Assembly (NCBI GenBank): GCA_018907035.1
Contig: JACCIC010000003.1
Location: 4,290,001 to 4,354,000 of the forward strand
Direction: 5' to 3'
Length of the DNA stretch: 64,000 nt
Source: Sycobia sp. Sy_11
Lineage: Eukaryota; Arthropoda; Insecta; Hymenoptera; Epichrysomallidae
Within the stretch, counting starts at the first letter, position 1. Every line of letters starts with the position of its first letter. The notes below the pieces were generated by a model. That model was not told the DNA's origin, did no database searches, and saw only the letters and a list, made by a program, of their open reading frames with translations. Of this stretch, positions 48,889-60,590 are shown piece after piece. Position numbers and translations under genes: made by a program.

Positions 48889-49560
48889 TAATCATTGATT
48901 ATTCTGGTATTGTCTGCTTTGTATGCATATAAAAAATAAGTGTCAGACGAAAATCCGAGATATCCGAAAGGTTGACGTGAAATTAATTGATCCTTCTTGA
49001 TCATTCGTAAGAAGCCTGAGAAAGTGGAAGATCGAAATCTTCTGGGAAGTACAGTTAACTTAAGATTAATCATTCCATCAATGACACGCTCGATCGGAAG
49101 GACCGGGCTATAGAAAAAGGACCCCAGAGACGAAAGGGTACAAAGCCGATCATGGGGAAAAATAATGGACTTTCTACCCAGGCGAGGCGTAAGATCCGGC
49201 GCTATTTCTTGTCGAAACTTTTTTCATGGATCTCCGAAAAGAAGGAATAGCTTTCCATATATTTATATGAATTAACTTTATATAAATCAATACATAGGGT
49301 ACAGGAATATTTTCACATTGGCGATTAGACGTTATTCGTGAAATACAAGTGTCTGATCTATATGTATGAAATATAATAAGAAATTATAACATACAGACAT
49401 ATAATTTGTGCATATTTGATTTGTACTTTACTTGAACTATGTTCTTTGAGACAATTTTACAACGCGAGGAACTATTCAAAGAAGTTAGTTTTAGTTAAAT
49501 TACCACCCCCTCGGTAAATAAATCAATTGACGAATAAGAGGTGAATTGCTAAGAATGGCG
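48889..49560. other. AT-rich to mixed spacer
   Basis: No gene or array seen. A moderate-GC patch lies at about 49080-49220. Confidence 0.55.
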
Positions 49561-49760
49561 TGAGTGAGACAGGGAGGGAGAGTCAAGGAAAACATAGAAG
49601 TTGAAATAGAGCGAGGAACGGAACTGACGATAATGAACGGGCAGTAAAGGTGGAGAAACTGAGGGGAAGAACGGAATGAGTGAATGAGAATGGTTTGGAA
49701 AAGGGGTCCGCTACTGCTGCTGCGCTGCTGTGGCGAAAGGATGAGGGAGGGATAGAAAGA

Positions 49761-49775
49761 GGGAGAGAGACAGAT

Positions 49776-49818
<43 letters not shown>

Positions 49819-49822
49819 AAGA
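49761..49822. repeat. (GA)n microsatellite
   Basis: Interrupted GA array with a pure core at about 49785-49813. Confidence 0.95.
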
Positions 49823-49948
49823 GATATAGACAGAGAAAAGAGACGGTCGGGAAACGAGGAAGGAAGCAAAAGGGGTGTAGGTCAACTATTGCAGAGATTC
49901 CGGAGGTTGGCTCCCGGTTGGAAACTCGCTCACTGGTGAGTGAGGGAA

Positions 49949-49982
49949 TGAGAAAGAGAGAGAGATAGAGAGAGAGGCAGAG

Positions 49983-50022
<40 letters not shown>

Positions 50023-50026
50023 AGAG
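49949..50026. repeat. (GA)n microsatellite
   Basis: Interrupted GA array with a pure core at about 49987-50019. Confidence 0.95.
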
Positions 50027-50110
50027 GGAACTTGAGATTCGATACGATTGAATTATTGGGAGCATTGCGAGAGCTCGTAAGTCAGCTGTAGAATTCGAAT
50101 TTTTCCTGCA

Positions 50111-52260
50111 ACTACGCGGGCTCTCCATTTCTCTCTCCACCATCACTTTTTCTCTCACTTCTTTAGCTTCGTAACTATTTCCATTGTACCTGTCATTGTA
50201 CTATTTCTGATTTCATTATTTCTTTCGTCTTTCATTCATGTATTGAATCTACTCAATGCTACATGATTGTATAGTTCAGAATGCAAATTTTATTATTTAA
50301 TTATTATATATAATTATAAAAATCACGAATTGATTACTGCCTATAATTATTTAAAATGAACGGCTCTTGCAGAATTATACTCATTTTATTGATTTTTATC
50401 AATAGATGCAAAGAAATGTCGAAGAAAGTTTCGGGCTGAAAGAAAATGTTTTTTGCACTTAAATTTATTAAATAGATGAAAATATCCTTGATACCGTTCA
50501 TTTTAAGAACATAAATTTTGGGATTCTTTTCTGGATCTCCTTCTCAACGATGTATGAGAGAATCGATGAAATGATTGAATTAATTATCGCAAACAGCAAA
50601 GTCATACGTATTTGAGTTACTGATTGCGTTCAAAACTTTTTTGATTTTTTACCATTTATGTTATGTAACAATAGTGTAATTTATAAACTATCGTACATAT
50701 CAATTTTGAATTAACTGTCTATTTTTCAAAATGTAGATCAGTGCCTCACAAAATAACTGTCAATTTTTATTTAATAATTCTTATGATTAATATAAATTTT
50801 ATATAATTTATATATATTTATTAATTTTCTCGTTTTAATATTACAGGTCAGTTATAAATATATTACTCTTGATTGGCATCTTTGAATTGTAAGTTGTACA
50901 ACACATCTTTTTAATTATTCATGGAAATTGTTTAATAATGTATTTTCACAATTTGAAAGAATCTTAGTTTTAAAATAATTAATTAATATAATTCATAATT
51001 AATTGTTCATAAGTTATAACATAGGATAACATACGATGATGCACACGAATTGGCGATATTCCGAAATTCGAAATGCATTAACGTTTCGAACAAAATTATA
51101 AATTTAAATCAGAGAACTAAGAAATTCATTTGATTAAAGATTATTTTTATTCCGGATTATTTTTCTCTCGAACAATGCACTTAACAGAGAAGTCACTATC
51201 TGACAAGCCTGTACATCATTCCTCGTATTATTTCAATTCTTCTTTCTTCATCTTCTTCACCGCAACCATTTTCGATTCTACGTTTTTTCACTTTCATCGA
51301 ATTCGTTCATATACGTCCTCGTAGATTCGAAACTATCTTCACAATAAACTATTAGAAATTCTTTAAACATATGTACAGATAAAATATGATTAGTTAGATT
51401 TAATAGCTTTGGGTCATTTTTGGCTACTTAATAATTGGAATGGCTGAATAGTAATCGATCAATTTTCAAGTGTAATATATCTATTGAAAATTAGTTGTGT
51501 TTTTTACTTAGAAGTAGTGCTATCGAAAATATATTATATAGACGAGTTGATATAATAGATCTAGAAAATTGATGAAAGTCATTCCCACCCTTGAACTGAT
51601 GTCGAAATTGAAATATGATTATTTTTCTTACAATTTATTGCACAAGTTCATGATATTTGAAATGTTTCTGTTGAAAAAGGTTCTAGTCATAAATGTAAAC
51701 ATAATAAAAAATGTACATTTTTCAGTGAATAAATTTTTTTTAAATTCTCTATATTTTACGTGATACATTGCATTTGTATCATATAAAAATTGTAATAAGA
51801 TATAATGTTAGACTAATAGTTCACATAATATCAACCCAATACTTTCAAATTTAGTATTATTTGAATTTTTGAACCATAATTTTATATCTCTATTTAACTG
51901 TTGTATTAAACTTCCTAGAAATATTATAGAATATAAAATGCAACCAAATTTTCCGTTTGAAGGAATCGTGAAAGCATTGCTATCGACTAAATTCTACCCC
52001 ATCATTATAATCATCCTTGTATTACCTATGCACCAAGTATGTCGAAGAACAACACATTTACCTTGGCACTGCAATTATTAATCAGTGATTCTTTATCACA
52101 AAAACCAAAGACCAATAGAAGCATTTTTAGCTATTAAGCGAGCACACATGTAGCCAATATGCATCTACGTTCAAAAGCTTTATGTGAAACAATTCAAAGA
52201 ATCGTTCACAACGATTCTCTTCCTCCCCCGAATCATTTACACGGGCTGACGTGTAATACT
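50111..52260. other. Long AT-rich spacer
   Basis: More than 2 kb of AT-rich DNA without an array or credible gene. It ends just upstream of the GA array that borders the 52.3 kb island. Confidence 0.6.
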
Positions 52261-52274
52261 ATCGCGGGGAAAAG

Positions 52275-52276
<2 letters not shown>

Positions 52277-52311
<35 letters not shown>

Positions 52312-52345
52312 TGACAGAGGGAGAGAGAGGGGGAGCGAGAGAGTT
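52277..52345. repeat. (GA)n microsatellite
   Basis: GA array with CAGAGTGACAGAGGG interruption, at the upstream border of the large GC-rich island. Confidence 0.95.
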
Positions 52346-52443
52346 ACTCTTGCACCGGCCTGCGCGCAATAACAACGCTTAATTGGCCGAGAGCAAATTT
52401 AAAGCGCTCGTTCGCGTACGTTCGCCCCATGGTGCGGCGGGAA

Positions 52444-52451
52444 TACTCACC
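52444..52451 (-). other. Strong splice-donor-like site, minus strand
   Basis: On the minus strand the exon side ends ...GCCTAG at 52451 and the intron would begin GTGAGTATTC from 52450 downward. It agrees with the metazoan donor consensus over AG/GTGAGT. Confidence 0.4.
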
Positions 52452-52476
52452 TAGGCAAAGGTGGCCCCCATCCCCC

Positions 52477-52488
52477 GCCGACGTCGGC
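52477..52488. repeat. 12-bp palindrome GCCGACGTCGGC
   Basis: Perfect 12-bp palindrome centred on ACGT and followed by a second GACGTC. It includes a CRE-like ACGTC core inside the candidate promoter island. Confidence 0.6.
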
Positions 52489-52661
52489 GACGTCGACACG
52501 GGCCAACGGCGAGGGAACCAAAAACGAGAGTAGGAGGAGAAGGTAGAGAAGAGCGGCCGGTGCAACGCGCGCGCGCCGGTGCGAGAGGTGCACTCCACCG
52601 CGCGCATGCGCCGAGCCTCCGGCGAGTCGTGTCTTTTCGATAGGGGGTGCAACGCGCCGAC

Positions 52662-52662
52662 G

Positions 52663-52695
<33 letters not shown>

Positions 52696-52704
52696 TCTCC
52701 CTCT
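52662..52704. repeat. (CT)n microsatellite
   Basis: CT array with CACTCCCTCTCC interruption. It is inverted relative to the GA array at 52795-52838. Confidence 0.95.
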
Positions 52705-52794
52705 TCACCTCCAAGTTCCACGCTCTCAGCGCCGCCGGCAACGGCGACAGTAGTGATGGTAGTGGTGGTGTCAGCCGCGGCGGCGAAGGAGTAG

Positions 52795-52838
52795 GGAGAG
52801 AGATAGAGAGAGAGAGAGAGAGAGCGAGAGCGAGAGAG
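52795..52838. repeat. (GA)n microsatellite
   Basis: GA array with TA and CG interruptions, inverted partner of 52662-52704 within the candidate promoter. Confidence 0.95.
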
Positions 52839-53275
52839 CAGGACTCCCCACGGAGGCAGGGAGGGGGTCGAAGGGCCGCCGCGCGGTACGTCCTGCCCGC
52901 GCGACTCGCGCCTCAGTCGGCCGGCGAACTCGCGTGCCGAGCCTTCGTTTCCGGCGTGTGTGTGGCTGCGCCGCCTTGACCGTCGAGGACCGGTGTCCAG
53001 GTCTCCGTGTGCCCCGTCAGGTCGGCACGGGAACGAGAGCGCGCGCGGCACACGCCAGTGACATCGTTGTTTTTCGTCCGTACGTAGTCGGGTGGCGGCG
53101 TGCTCGTGTGTCTGTGTCGGTCTGTGCCCGGAGGATCCCACTGAGCCGCCCAGCGAACCTCCAACGACGAAGCTGCCGCGACGGTGGCGTGGCTGACCGG
53201 CCGCCGTGGACCGGGGGCGGGACGTTTGTCGCGAATCGCGATGTGAGACCGAGCGCGGGATATTGACAATTATCC

Positions 53276-53363
53276 ATGTATAGAGATCTGTACGCGTCGA
53301 CCGCAGTGCGGCTCTATTAATTCGGATGAGGGAATGAACCAGGACGGCTCTCGGAGCGACTAG
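53276..53363 (+). other. Two short upstream-type ORFs
   Basis: ATG at 53276 opens a 14-codon ORF ending at TAA 53318-53320. ATG at 53334 opens a 9-codon ORF ending at TAG 53361-53363. Short ORFs in series are usual in long insect 5' leaders and would reduce downstream translation if this is transcribed. Confidence 0.35.
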
Positions 53364-53415
53364 CCCGCCGTCGAATTATTATCGGGGCTCCGGTATATCC
53401 GCACTCGGCGCAGCG

Positions 53416-53511
53416 ATGACGCGCGAGGCGCAGGTGCAGATCCGCTCGCGCGGAGCGAGCAAAGGAGGCGCCGGCTATGCGATTGTGAGGAAAGTGCAGT
53501 GGGGCGAATAA
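53416..53511 (+). other. 31-codon ORF in the candidate leader
   Basis: ATG at 53416 (context CAGCGATGA) opens a 31-codon frame that ends with TAA at 53509-53511. The peptide is basic and rich in Gly, Arg and Ala, with no motif I recognise. It could be an upstream ORF or chance; conservation would decide. Confidence 0.3.
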
Positions 53512-53720
53512 GGAGGAGGTTTTGGCTTGTTCATTGTTTTGGTTTTTTGATTTGGTGCGCGGGAAAAGAAAATTGCGACAGCAGGGAGAGGCGCGCGAGT
53601 TTTTCTTTTCAGCCTAGTGGACAGGGAGGAGCGGATAAGAAGACGCAAGGCAGTGTTAATTAAATAGTGCCCGCGACGCTGGAAGGGACGGAGGAGGAGA
53701 CGGTGCGCTTAATTGCCAAC

Positions 53721-53729
53721 AGGTAAATA
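53721..53729 (+). other. Splice-donor-like site, plus strand
   Basis: CAG/GTAAAT with the exon ending at 53722. It coincides with the end of the leader-like, GC-rich sequence, which supports reading it as the end of a first exon. Confidence 0.4.
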
Positions 53730-53872
53730 GGCCAGGGGTTGCGACCCTTCGTTTCATAATTGATCGTGTGTCGAGTATAGAAGTATGCTATTAAATGGTG
53801 CAGTGTCATTCCGAATGAGAGAATTCAACGACCCACTGTTCGATCGATTTTATTTCCCTATACCTTACACCC

Positions 53873-53894
53873 TATATATATATATATATATATA
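53873..53894. repeat. (TA)11 microsatellite
   Basis: Short perfect TA array. Confidence 0.95.
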
Positions 53895-54180
53895 GAAAGA
53901 TGGAAATCTCTCGCGTGTCAACAAAAAAGGAAGCGGCCATACACGTACGTTTCCTTGGGACCCTGGTAAAGCCATCGGTGGGTGCATTGAACCCAACTGA
54001 AACACCTCGTTCCATTTCTCGGTGCGATATCCCGCCTTGCGGCACGGGGAGATGCTGTCGACGTCGGATATATAATTAATTCCGTGCCCTAAAAAAAAAC
54101 GAAATACCTCCTCCGGTAAAGGTCTGTGCCTGTCTCCACCCCCAATGCCCCCGACAGCCATGCATTCATCTCCGATAAAG

Positions 54181-54182
<2 letters not shown>

Positions 54183-54235
<53 letters not shown>
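54183..54235. repeat. (TA)26 microsatellite
   Basis: Long perfect TA array. Confidence 0.98.
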
Positions 54236-54237
<2 letters not shown>

Positions 54238-54780
54238 CGGCAGAAACAGGAAATTAAAGAGCGCATTTCCAATAAAGTGAAAAAAGACGAAAGGTTATTT
54301 TTCCTCGGTAATGGTGGAGAGGGGGCGGACACAATGTATATGGAAGATTGACGAATAAACCCTCGCCACGGGCAGTTTTGTACAAAAATGCTGTTTTTCC
54401 CATACGACGCCGCACACGCGCGTACGCGTGCACAGGGACGGACACGTAGACGCGTACACACGCGCACCATCTCCCACCATCCTTTGTATACGGTTATAAC
54501 AGGTTTACGAGATGCCTTTAGAACGAGCCAAGGGGAGCGGCGGGCGGGAGGCGGGGGAGGCGCAGCGATTAGTTACATTGCCACGGGGAGTGTATTGGAA
54601 TTTTAGAGGTGCTTCCTCCAGCCCCTCCATTCCTCTCGTCCCTGCCCCGCGGCTATACCAGCTGGCGTTCCATCGAGGATACGAATTTTTACGGAAAACC
54701 CAGCGTAATCCCTTTTTACACACAAGTTTAAACGGGTGTCGCGGTACGGCGAAATCGGGAAGATTATTAAAAAAAAAAAG

Positions 54781-56560
54781 AAGAGAGAAACAAACCTTTC
54801 AAACTGGTTTTATCTTGAGAAATTTGAAATTGCGTAAAGGGATGCATATTTCGAGTGGTAGTATAGCTGTGGGTCTGTAGTTTCGTACGTAATCACGCTC
54901 CAATTTTCCAAGCTGTGGATTACTAATACAAGCAGAGACGTAATTATTTCCATATTATATACCACAAATATTGCATAGTTTTTAAGATAAAATTTTACCC
55001 AAAAACCTTCAACGTAATTAATTAGATCTTACTTTTAAATCACATCTTCCCTATTAACGTTTCGAATACTCGTTTATTTTATTTGACCGGACATCTGCAA
55101 TCGCTCGGAAATTTGTGTTTATATAAAGCAATAAACGTGCAATCGACTTCTATTAATATTCCTTTTGAGTCCAAATCATTAATTAGCAGCGAAAACATTA
55201 TGCGCGAACTCATTTCCGTCCTCTACGGAATATAAATTGCCATTGATCGAAGCCAGGGGACTCGGAGATAAAAATTCCTAGTAAAAGGATTGCGTGAACT
55301 CTTGAGTGCGCTCTACGGTTGATTGAACGATATGTTTTAAATTTGTAATTATAATTATGTTATTATATATGTATCGTGTGCGCTGCATTGTTAAAATAAT
55401 ATTTCTTTTGTTTTAAAGAAAACTTGTATATTTATTAATCATTATCAATTTAAATAGTCATAGTACTTCTGGCAATGATAGTACTCGTTATTTTATGCTG
55501 AATTAATGGCAAGCTCTTTTGAGCTGCGAGAGCAATAGAAATCTCGAAAATATGTTTTTTCGACTGTAACGTGAATAAATATTTTCAAGAATCTTTATAA
55601 AGATCTGCTAATGAATTCTGTTATACGTATGCAAATAAACGACTGATTCGTCCGTTAAGTTTCATTGCACCATTCGTCCCCGTTGAAAATAATAAATATT
55701 TTAGAGCAATTGCACCCGTAACTACGGTAACGATTGGGATATAATTTATCAAATACAGTTTGAGTTTATATCCGTACAGTAATAGATCGTAATAGATCCG
55801 TAAACGATACTTTCGTTAAGCCGAATGAATTAATCGATATAATTTTAATTATAATATTAGAAAAAGTACAGGCGATCCACAGTCTTCTTCTATCGAGATT
55901 TAAAAGGACATTTCCGAAATGGTAAACGTTTCATCGATTTCCGATTCTTTAAAGAGGCCTTTAAGTTGGATGATTTGCTTTAATACGTTAATCCAGGGAT
56001 AGAAGACGATTATTTAGTACAATTTGAATGCTTAAACGGAATTTTGTCAATACTATCACACGTTTCGAAATCAAAATAGAATCGAAAAATGACCTTCTAT
56101 TTAGGGAAATAATTACGATTAGATTTATAAGCGAATATTAACGCTTATCATCTTAAGTAAAAATAGAGGGTTAAACTAAAATATTAAGAACGATAACCCC
56201 TTACGTGGCAGTACATACTAATGAATGAAAACACATGAGTGTATGTAGGTGACGTTATTTTTTTAAATAAATGTAAAATAAGCGTAAAAATTTTTTAAAC
56301 ACCTAGATATCATGATGAAATGGAAGGTTTATTCTGGCCTCAGAAGATGTACTCAGAAAAAAAAATATAAAAAAAGGTCTTGGATTTTCTAAAAACTTTG
56401 AAGATACCCTTAGACAGTTAACCTTTGGAGATTCGCTGCGGGTGGTTTCTCCTGACAGAAGGAAATGTGAGCGAAGAGCAGATAAAAATGGACAGAATTA
56501 ACAGAATCGTTTTACAGTTGTCCTGAAGAGTGAAAAATGAGGAGAGCGGGGGAGAGTCAG
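54781..56560. other. AT-rich spacer
   Basis: AT-rich to mixed with no gene. Parts (about 55080-55320) have the AT-core, moderate-GC look of conserved non-coding DNA. Confidence 0.5.
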
Positions 56561-56562
56561 AA

Positions 56563-56585
56563 AGAGAGAGAGAGAGAGAGAGAGA
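56563..56585. repeat. (GA)n microsatellite
   Basis: Short perfect GA array. Confidence 0.95.
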
Positions 56586-57040
56586 TTTATTGAAAGAAAT
56601 ATCAAAATGTCATTCCTTATATATTATTGTAAGAATGTTGAATGCAAGTGTTTGCATAAAAAATGAACGACATCCGAACCGTTTTTTCGAACGAACCCGC
56701 GCAATGTCGGTAATAAATAAAAAATTTTATTTCGAATTGTTTTCAGTGTAAAATTTTATTCCATTTTACAATTTTCTTTCTTTCCACAGATATTCCAAAT
56801 TATTCATTGTCTATCCTTTCCATACAATGTAAATGGAAAAACTATTTTTAGAAAATTCTAATTTAAATCAAGCGTGAAAGGGAACAATTTCGTGAAAATA
56901 ACGAGCTATTATTGCATCCACGATTGCAATAAATACCGTATCACCGCGAGACGACGTCCCATTGGCCATCCGATACTCGAAGTCTCTCGGGACCTCTTTA
57001 AATTATATATACACTCAACGACGACAACTTCCGTAACAAA
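56586..57040. other. AT-rich spacer
   Basis: AT-rich, no supported feature. Confidence 0.55.
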
Positions 57041-57203
57041 GTTCAAACGCAGCTCTATACGCTCGCGAAATTACGATACCCCCCCCCCCCGCCGCCATAT
57101 CCGGACGGTAGTTCTCGGTGAAAATCGCGGGAGAGAGGTCGCTGGCGGTATCATCGTGTCGGAGGCGAGGCATAAAACTCCGGAGGGCGCGAATATCAAT
57201 CGA

Positions 57204-57234
<31 letters not shown>

Positions 57235-57900
57235 GCGAATGCTCGGTGGGAAACTCTTGATCCCGATACCCTTCAAGGGAATCGAATCTCGATAATTATA
57301 TGTCTCTGGCGTGTAGGGACGATGAAGACGGCGGGCGGGGAGAAAAAAGACGGGAACACAACGTCCCGCGAACGCTGTTATGGTCTATTCGTGCGCAGCG
57401 CTCATTGTCCCGCACGCGATATCGCGAAGAGTGAGGTCCTCTCGCCCCCCCCCCGTCTCGCTCTCTCTCTCTGCTTCGATGAATGCAGCAGATCCGTCGC
57501 CTCTCTTATCTCGTTGTATTTTTACGCTTCGACTTACCGAAGGATACTTTTAATAAGCTGGATGTATAGTATAAGTATAATAGCATATTATACTATTTGA
57601 CGATTCGTCTACATTGATCGTTCCGACTATTGTAGTCGTATGGGCGATTTAGCGCGGCGCAAGCTGCTCTCGTTAAAATTTCGAAATAGGACAACGCGGA
57701 GGACGCAAAAGTGGGAGGACGGGGTGAGCGCGACGCGGTCGAGAAAGCCCATCTCCCGCCCGCCGCTCGAATCCAATATTTTGTTTTTCTGTTTTCCTCT
57801 TTATTTGGTCGATGCGGGCGGTCAATTTTGCATACGTTTCATCCGCCACCCCACTCGATTGCCCAATTAAAGCTTATTCAGCACACGAAACATTTACAAT
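57041..57900. other. GC-rich island with TA array
   Basis: CpG-rich island with C12 at 57079-57090, C10 at 57445-57454 and a TA array at 57207-57234. The 128- and 160-codon frames cross the TA array and have no domain. Possible regulatory island. Confidence 0.4.
57207..57234. repeat. (TA)14 microsatellite
   Basis: Perfect TA array. Confidence 0.96.
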
Positions 57901-58011
57901 TTACAGGGAAATTCTAATTTAGTTTCGTCACGTTACGTCGATTCTCGCCGATTCCGCGAAAAGTTGCTTCTAATTGAAATATTGAATTCTGTTGTTCGGT
58001 GAAATTGCATA

Positions 58012-58014
<3 letters not shown>

Positions 58015-58055
<41 letters not shown>
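58015..58055. repeat. (TA)20 microsatellite
   Basis: TA array followed by a degenerate TG/TA-rich segment to about 58105. Confidence 0.96.
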
Positions 58056-58058
<3 letters not shown>

Positions 58059-58690
58059 GCGCACGCGGGTGTATGTGTATGCATGTATGTACGTATATGT
58101 GCATAGGCCGAAAGTGCAGAGTTAAAGTAACATGAAAATTCAATCAACGATCTCAGCCCCTAACGGTACCTGCATTACCTATACTTTTCCAAAGGCAGTG
58201 CTTCTCTTTGAGTGTGCAGAAATTAATTTCGCTCTTACGCAATAACTCAAACAACAATAACTATTGATATGTAGAATTAGAAGTTTTATATTGTATATGA
58301 ATGTCAAGGGCAAATTACATTTTTTATTATCTCTACAGTCTGGCAAAAAGTGCCACGTAATAAATTGTAAAGTGCTGTAATTTAGTAAGCCCTTACATAA
58401 GCAAGCGAATATATGGTTAGTCTATTCTGATAATATAAGTTGCTTGCAGTCAAACGCAAAGCAAAATTCACTCTTTCAGAAACCTATGTAGAAACGCTGC
58501 CTCATGTCCGACTAAACCCAATCGATTCTACTTGGCAAATGTCACGACTGCTACATCCAGAAATATCTCTCTCCCTCTTTGTACGTCTATACTTCCTGCG
58601 AATTGCTTCCGTAATCCCCGTCTACCCTTTACTTATCCTCGATCCTCCCCCCTTCGTTAAAATTAATTGTTGGGTGAGAGGGGCGTTCGT
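58056..58690. other. AT-rich to mixed spacer
   Basis: No gene recognised. The 100-codon frame at 58440-58742 has no domain. Confidence 0.5.
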
Positions 58691-59075
58691 ATTTTACCCA
58701 AACAACGATGCGGGCTCCGTGGCTACGGCCGCGACCGAGTGAGCGAAAGAAAAGTGACGGATAGAAGCGCGAGGCTGCAGCTCTGAAAAAGGTGAGAAAC
58801 TCGAAGTAGAACTTTTCTCACCCTGACGATGACGCGCACGATAGATAAAGGGCCCGGCTTGATCGCTCGCGAGCGAACTTTAAGGCGGCCGCGGAATTCC
58901 GGTAATGACGTTCGCTGGCTTCGAGCTCTGTCCCTGTTATTTCTCTCATGTGACGCTCCGTCGCGCTCTACTCTTGCGTCGGCTCGAACGAGCGTTTCCT
59001 TTAATCATCCTCTGACTTTTGATATTCCCGGTGACATTTTTGCGCTTTTTGTGCGAATATGCATATGTTTATTTT
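58691..59075. other. GC-rich island with palindrome
   Basis: CpG-rich island that contains the perfect 14-bp palindrome TCGCTCGCGAGCGA at 58863-58876. A donor-like GAAAAAG/GTGAGA lies at 58786-58797 on the plus strand, after a leader-like stretch. Function unknown. Confidence 0.4.
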
Positions 59076-60590
59076 GACACGAATCGTTTGATGATGAGTT
59101 GTGGACATTGAGAGGGGGTGGGGTGAATAGTTAAATCGTTGAAAGACTGTCAACAGTACTACAAGAATCGCTAATGATATAGTGAACGCATCGACATTAG
59201 TATAATTGGATGTGATTGGCGAAAGATCTTAACCAAAACGTGCAATACATATCTTGGATACAGGATTAAAATAAATAATTTGAATTAAAAAAAATGTGTA
59301 CATATAAATGCCATATTCAAATACGTAAAGTCAAATTCTTTCTCTTTCAGATTTCCTCTAATTCGTTTAAATAAAGTTATCTTCTCTCAAATTTTCTGTT
59401 ATCAGAAAAATGCAGTAGAAATTTACAAATGTGAAAATTTTAATGATTAAAAAAATATAATTTAGCATACTCAACAATATTTGAAAAGGTAGTAGTTATA
59501 TTTTATTGTAGATAAATTTTTTTCATGACCCATATTGTCAAGTATAATTGATAAACTCAGTTATCTTAAGTTTCTTTTGTACTTTTAGGATAAAATGTCT
59601 TGCGAATTCATTGCGAAAACATTTTTTATACAGTCTGATTTCTGTATGTAAAGAAAGATAACGTCTGTTCGCCTGTGTATAAATACATAATTTTACATGT
59701 ATATGTATATACATATATATAGACATACATGTATATACATATATATATATATATACACTAACAAGAAATATATTATTATTCATAATTCATAATAAAATGT
59801 TCAGACATAATGTTATAAAAAATCCCATTATAAAGTAAATTAAATGAGCTTTCTAGATATTTATTCAATAAGCGGCTTATAGACGTTCGTTGCAGCATAA
59901 GCTTTTCAATAGCTAACAAGCTCGTTTTGCATATTTAAACAATTCTGTTATCGTCTTCTGAAAAATGTATATCCGAAAATGTTGCATTGAATAAACCGAA
60001 GGTCTAGAGCAATCAATTTTTAGAGAGAAAATTAGAAATTTTACCATAACTAAATACATCATTCACTCATCACTATAAAAAAACTGCAGAGTGAAAATTC
60101 AATTTAACTTTAACCATGTTTGTAAAATTGAGAAATATTGCAATTTCAATAAAGCTGAAAACATGTGCTAATTTTGAAAACATTGTTTTTATAGTTAAAT
60201 AATTTTAACAATAACTTTATAATAATATCTAAATGTTTAACATAAGATTTTTAATATTCTTATGAGCTACGGCAAGATGAGAATACAATTTCAAGAATAT
60301 TATTTCTTATACAAGAACATATTTTCTTTATATATCTTTACATTTAGTTTTTTATATGCATTTTAAATATTCGTTCACTGCCATTAAAGCAAAATTGATA
60401 ATTGGCAGTTTATGTGCAGAATCCATAAAAAAATGAAGAAAGCTTCTCATATCTAAGATTTTCCAAAGAACCCATCTATTCACCTAATTTGCCCTCCATC
60501 GTTATTTCAATATCTTAAACCGTTTAATGAGAGGTTTGAATAATCAGATCTATTCAAATACGAATGTTAAATCGCTGCGACTAAAATATA
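59076..60590. other. AT-rich spacer
   Basis: AT-rich, with the degenerate TA/ACATGTATAT repeats at 59695-59757. No gene. Confidence 0.6.
59695..59757. repeat. TA-rich palindromic repeat
   Basis: Repeated ACATGTATAT and ACATATATAT words ending in a TA array. The words are self-complementary, so the segment can form cruciform-like folds. Confidence 0.85.

Larger units (their letters stand above)
49561..50110. other. Purine-rich segment with two GA arrays
   Basis: The plus strand is purine-rich over about 500 bp, including arrays at 49761-49822 and 49949-50026. The Ser-Leu and Phe-Ser frames on the minus strand (100 and 90 codons) are translations of this bias. A donor-like CTG/GTGAGTGAG occurs at about 49932-49942. 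Confidence 0.6.
52346..53722. promoter_or_regulatory. Candidate divergent promoter with non-coding first exons
   Basis: This is the largest and most gene-like GC/CpG-rich island. At its left end the minus strand reads CTTTGCCTAG/GTGAGTATTC, a near-ideal splice donor. At its right end the plus strand reads GCCAACAG/GTAAATAG, another good donor. Composition drops to AT-rich after 53.8 kb. The plus-strand part 53240-53722 looks like a 5' leader, with AGTGCAGTG and GCAGTG words and only short ORFs. A TCAGTC initiator-like word lies at 52913-52918 without a clear downstream element. CT and GA arrays at 52662-52704 and 52795-52838 lie between. The 265-codon minus-strand frame (52344-53141) crosses these arrays and has no domain. 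Transcription in either direction is inference. Confidence 0.45.
53723..54780. other. Mixed region after the candidate first exon
   Basis: If the donor at 53723 is used this is intron. It has moderate GC with a TA array at 53873-53894 and a longer one at 54183-54235. Frames here (201 codons minus, 122 plus) cross TA arrays or lack domains. Confidence 0.45.

Noticed and set aside
52344..53141. 265-codon minus-strand frame, the longest in the window
   Set aside because: Crosses CT and GA arrays in an extreme-GC island. No domain is visible, and it runs through the strong minus-strand donor at 52450, which would interrupt it.
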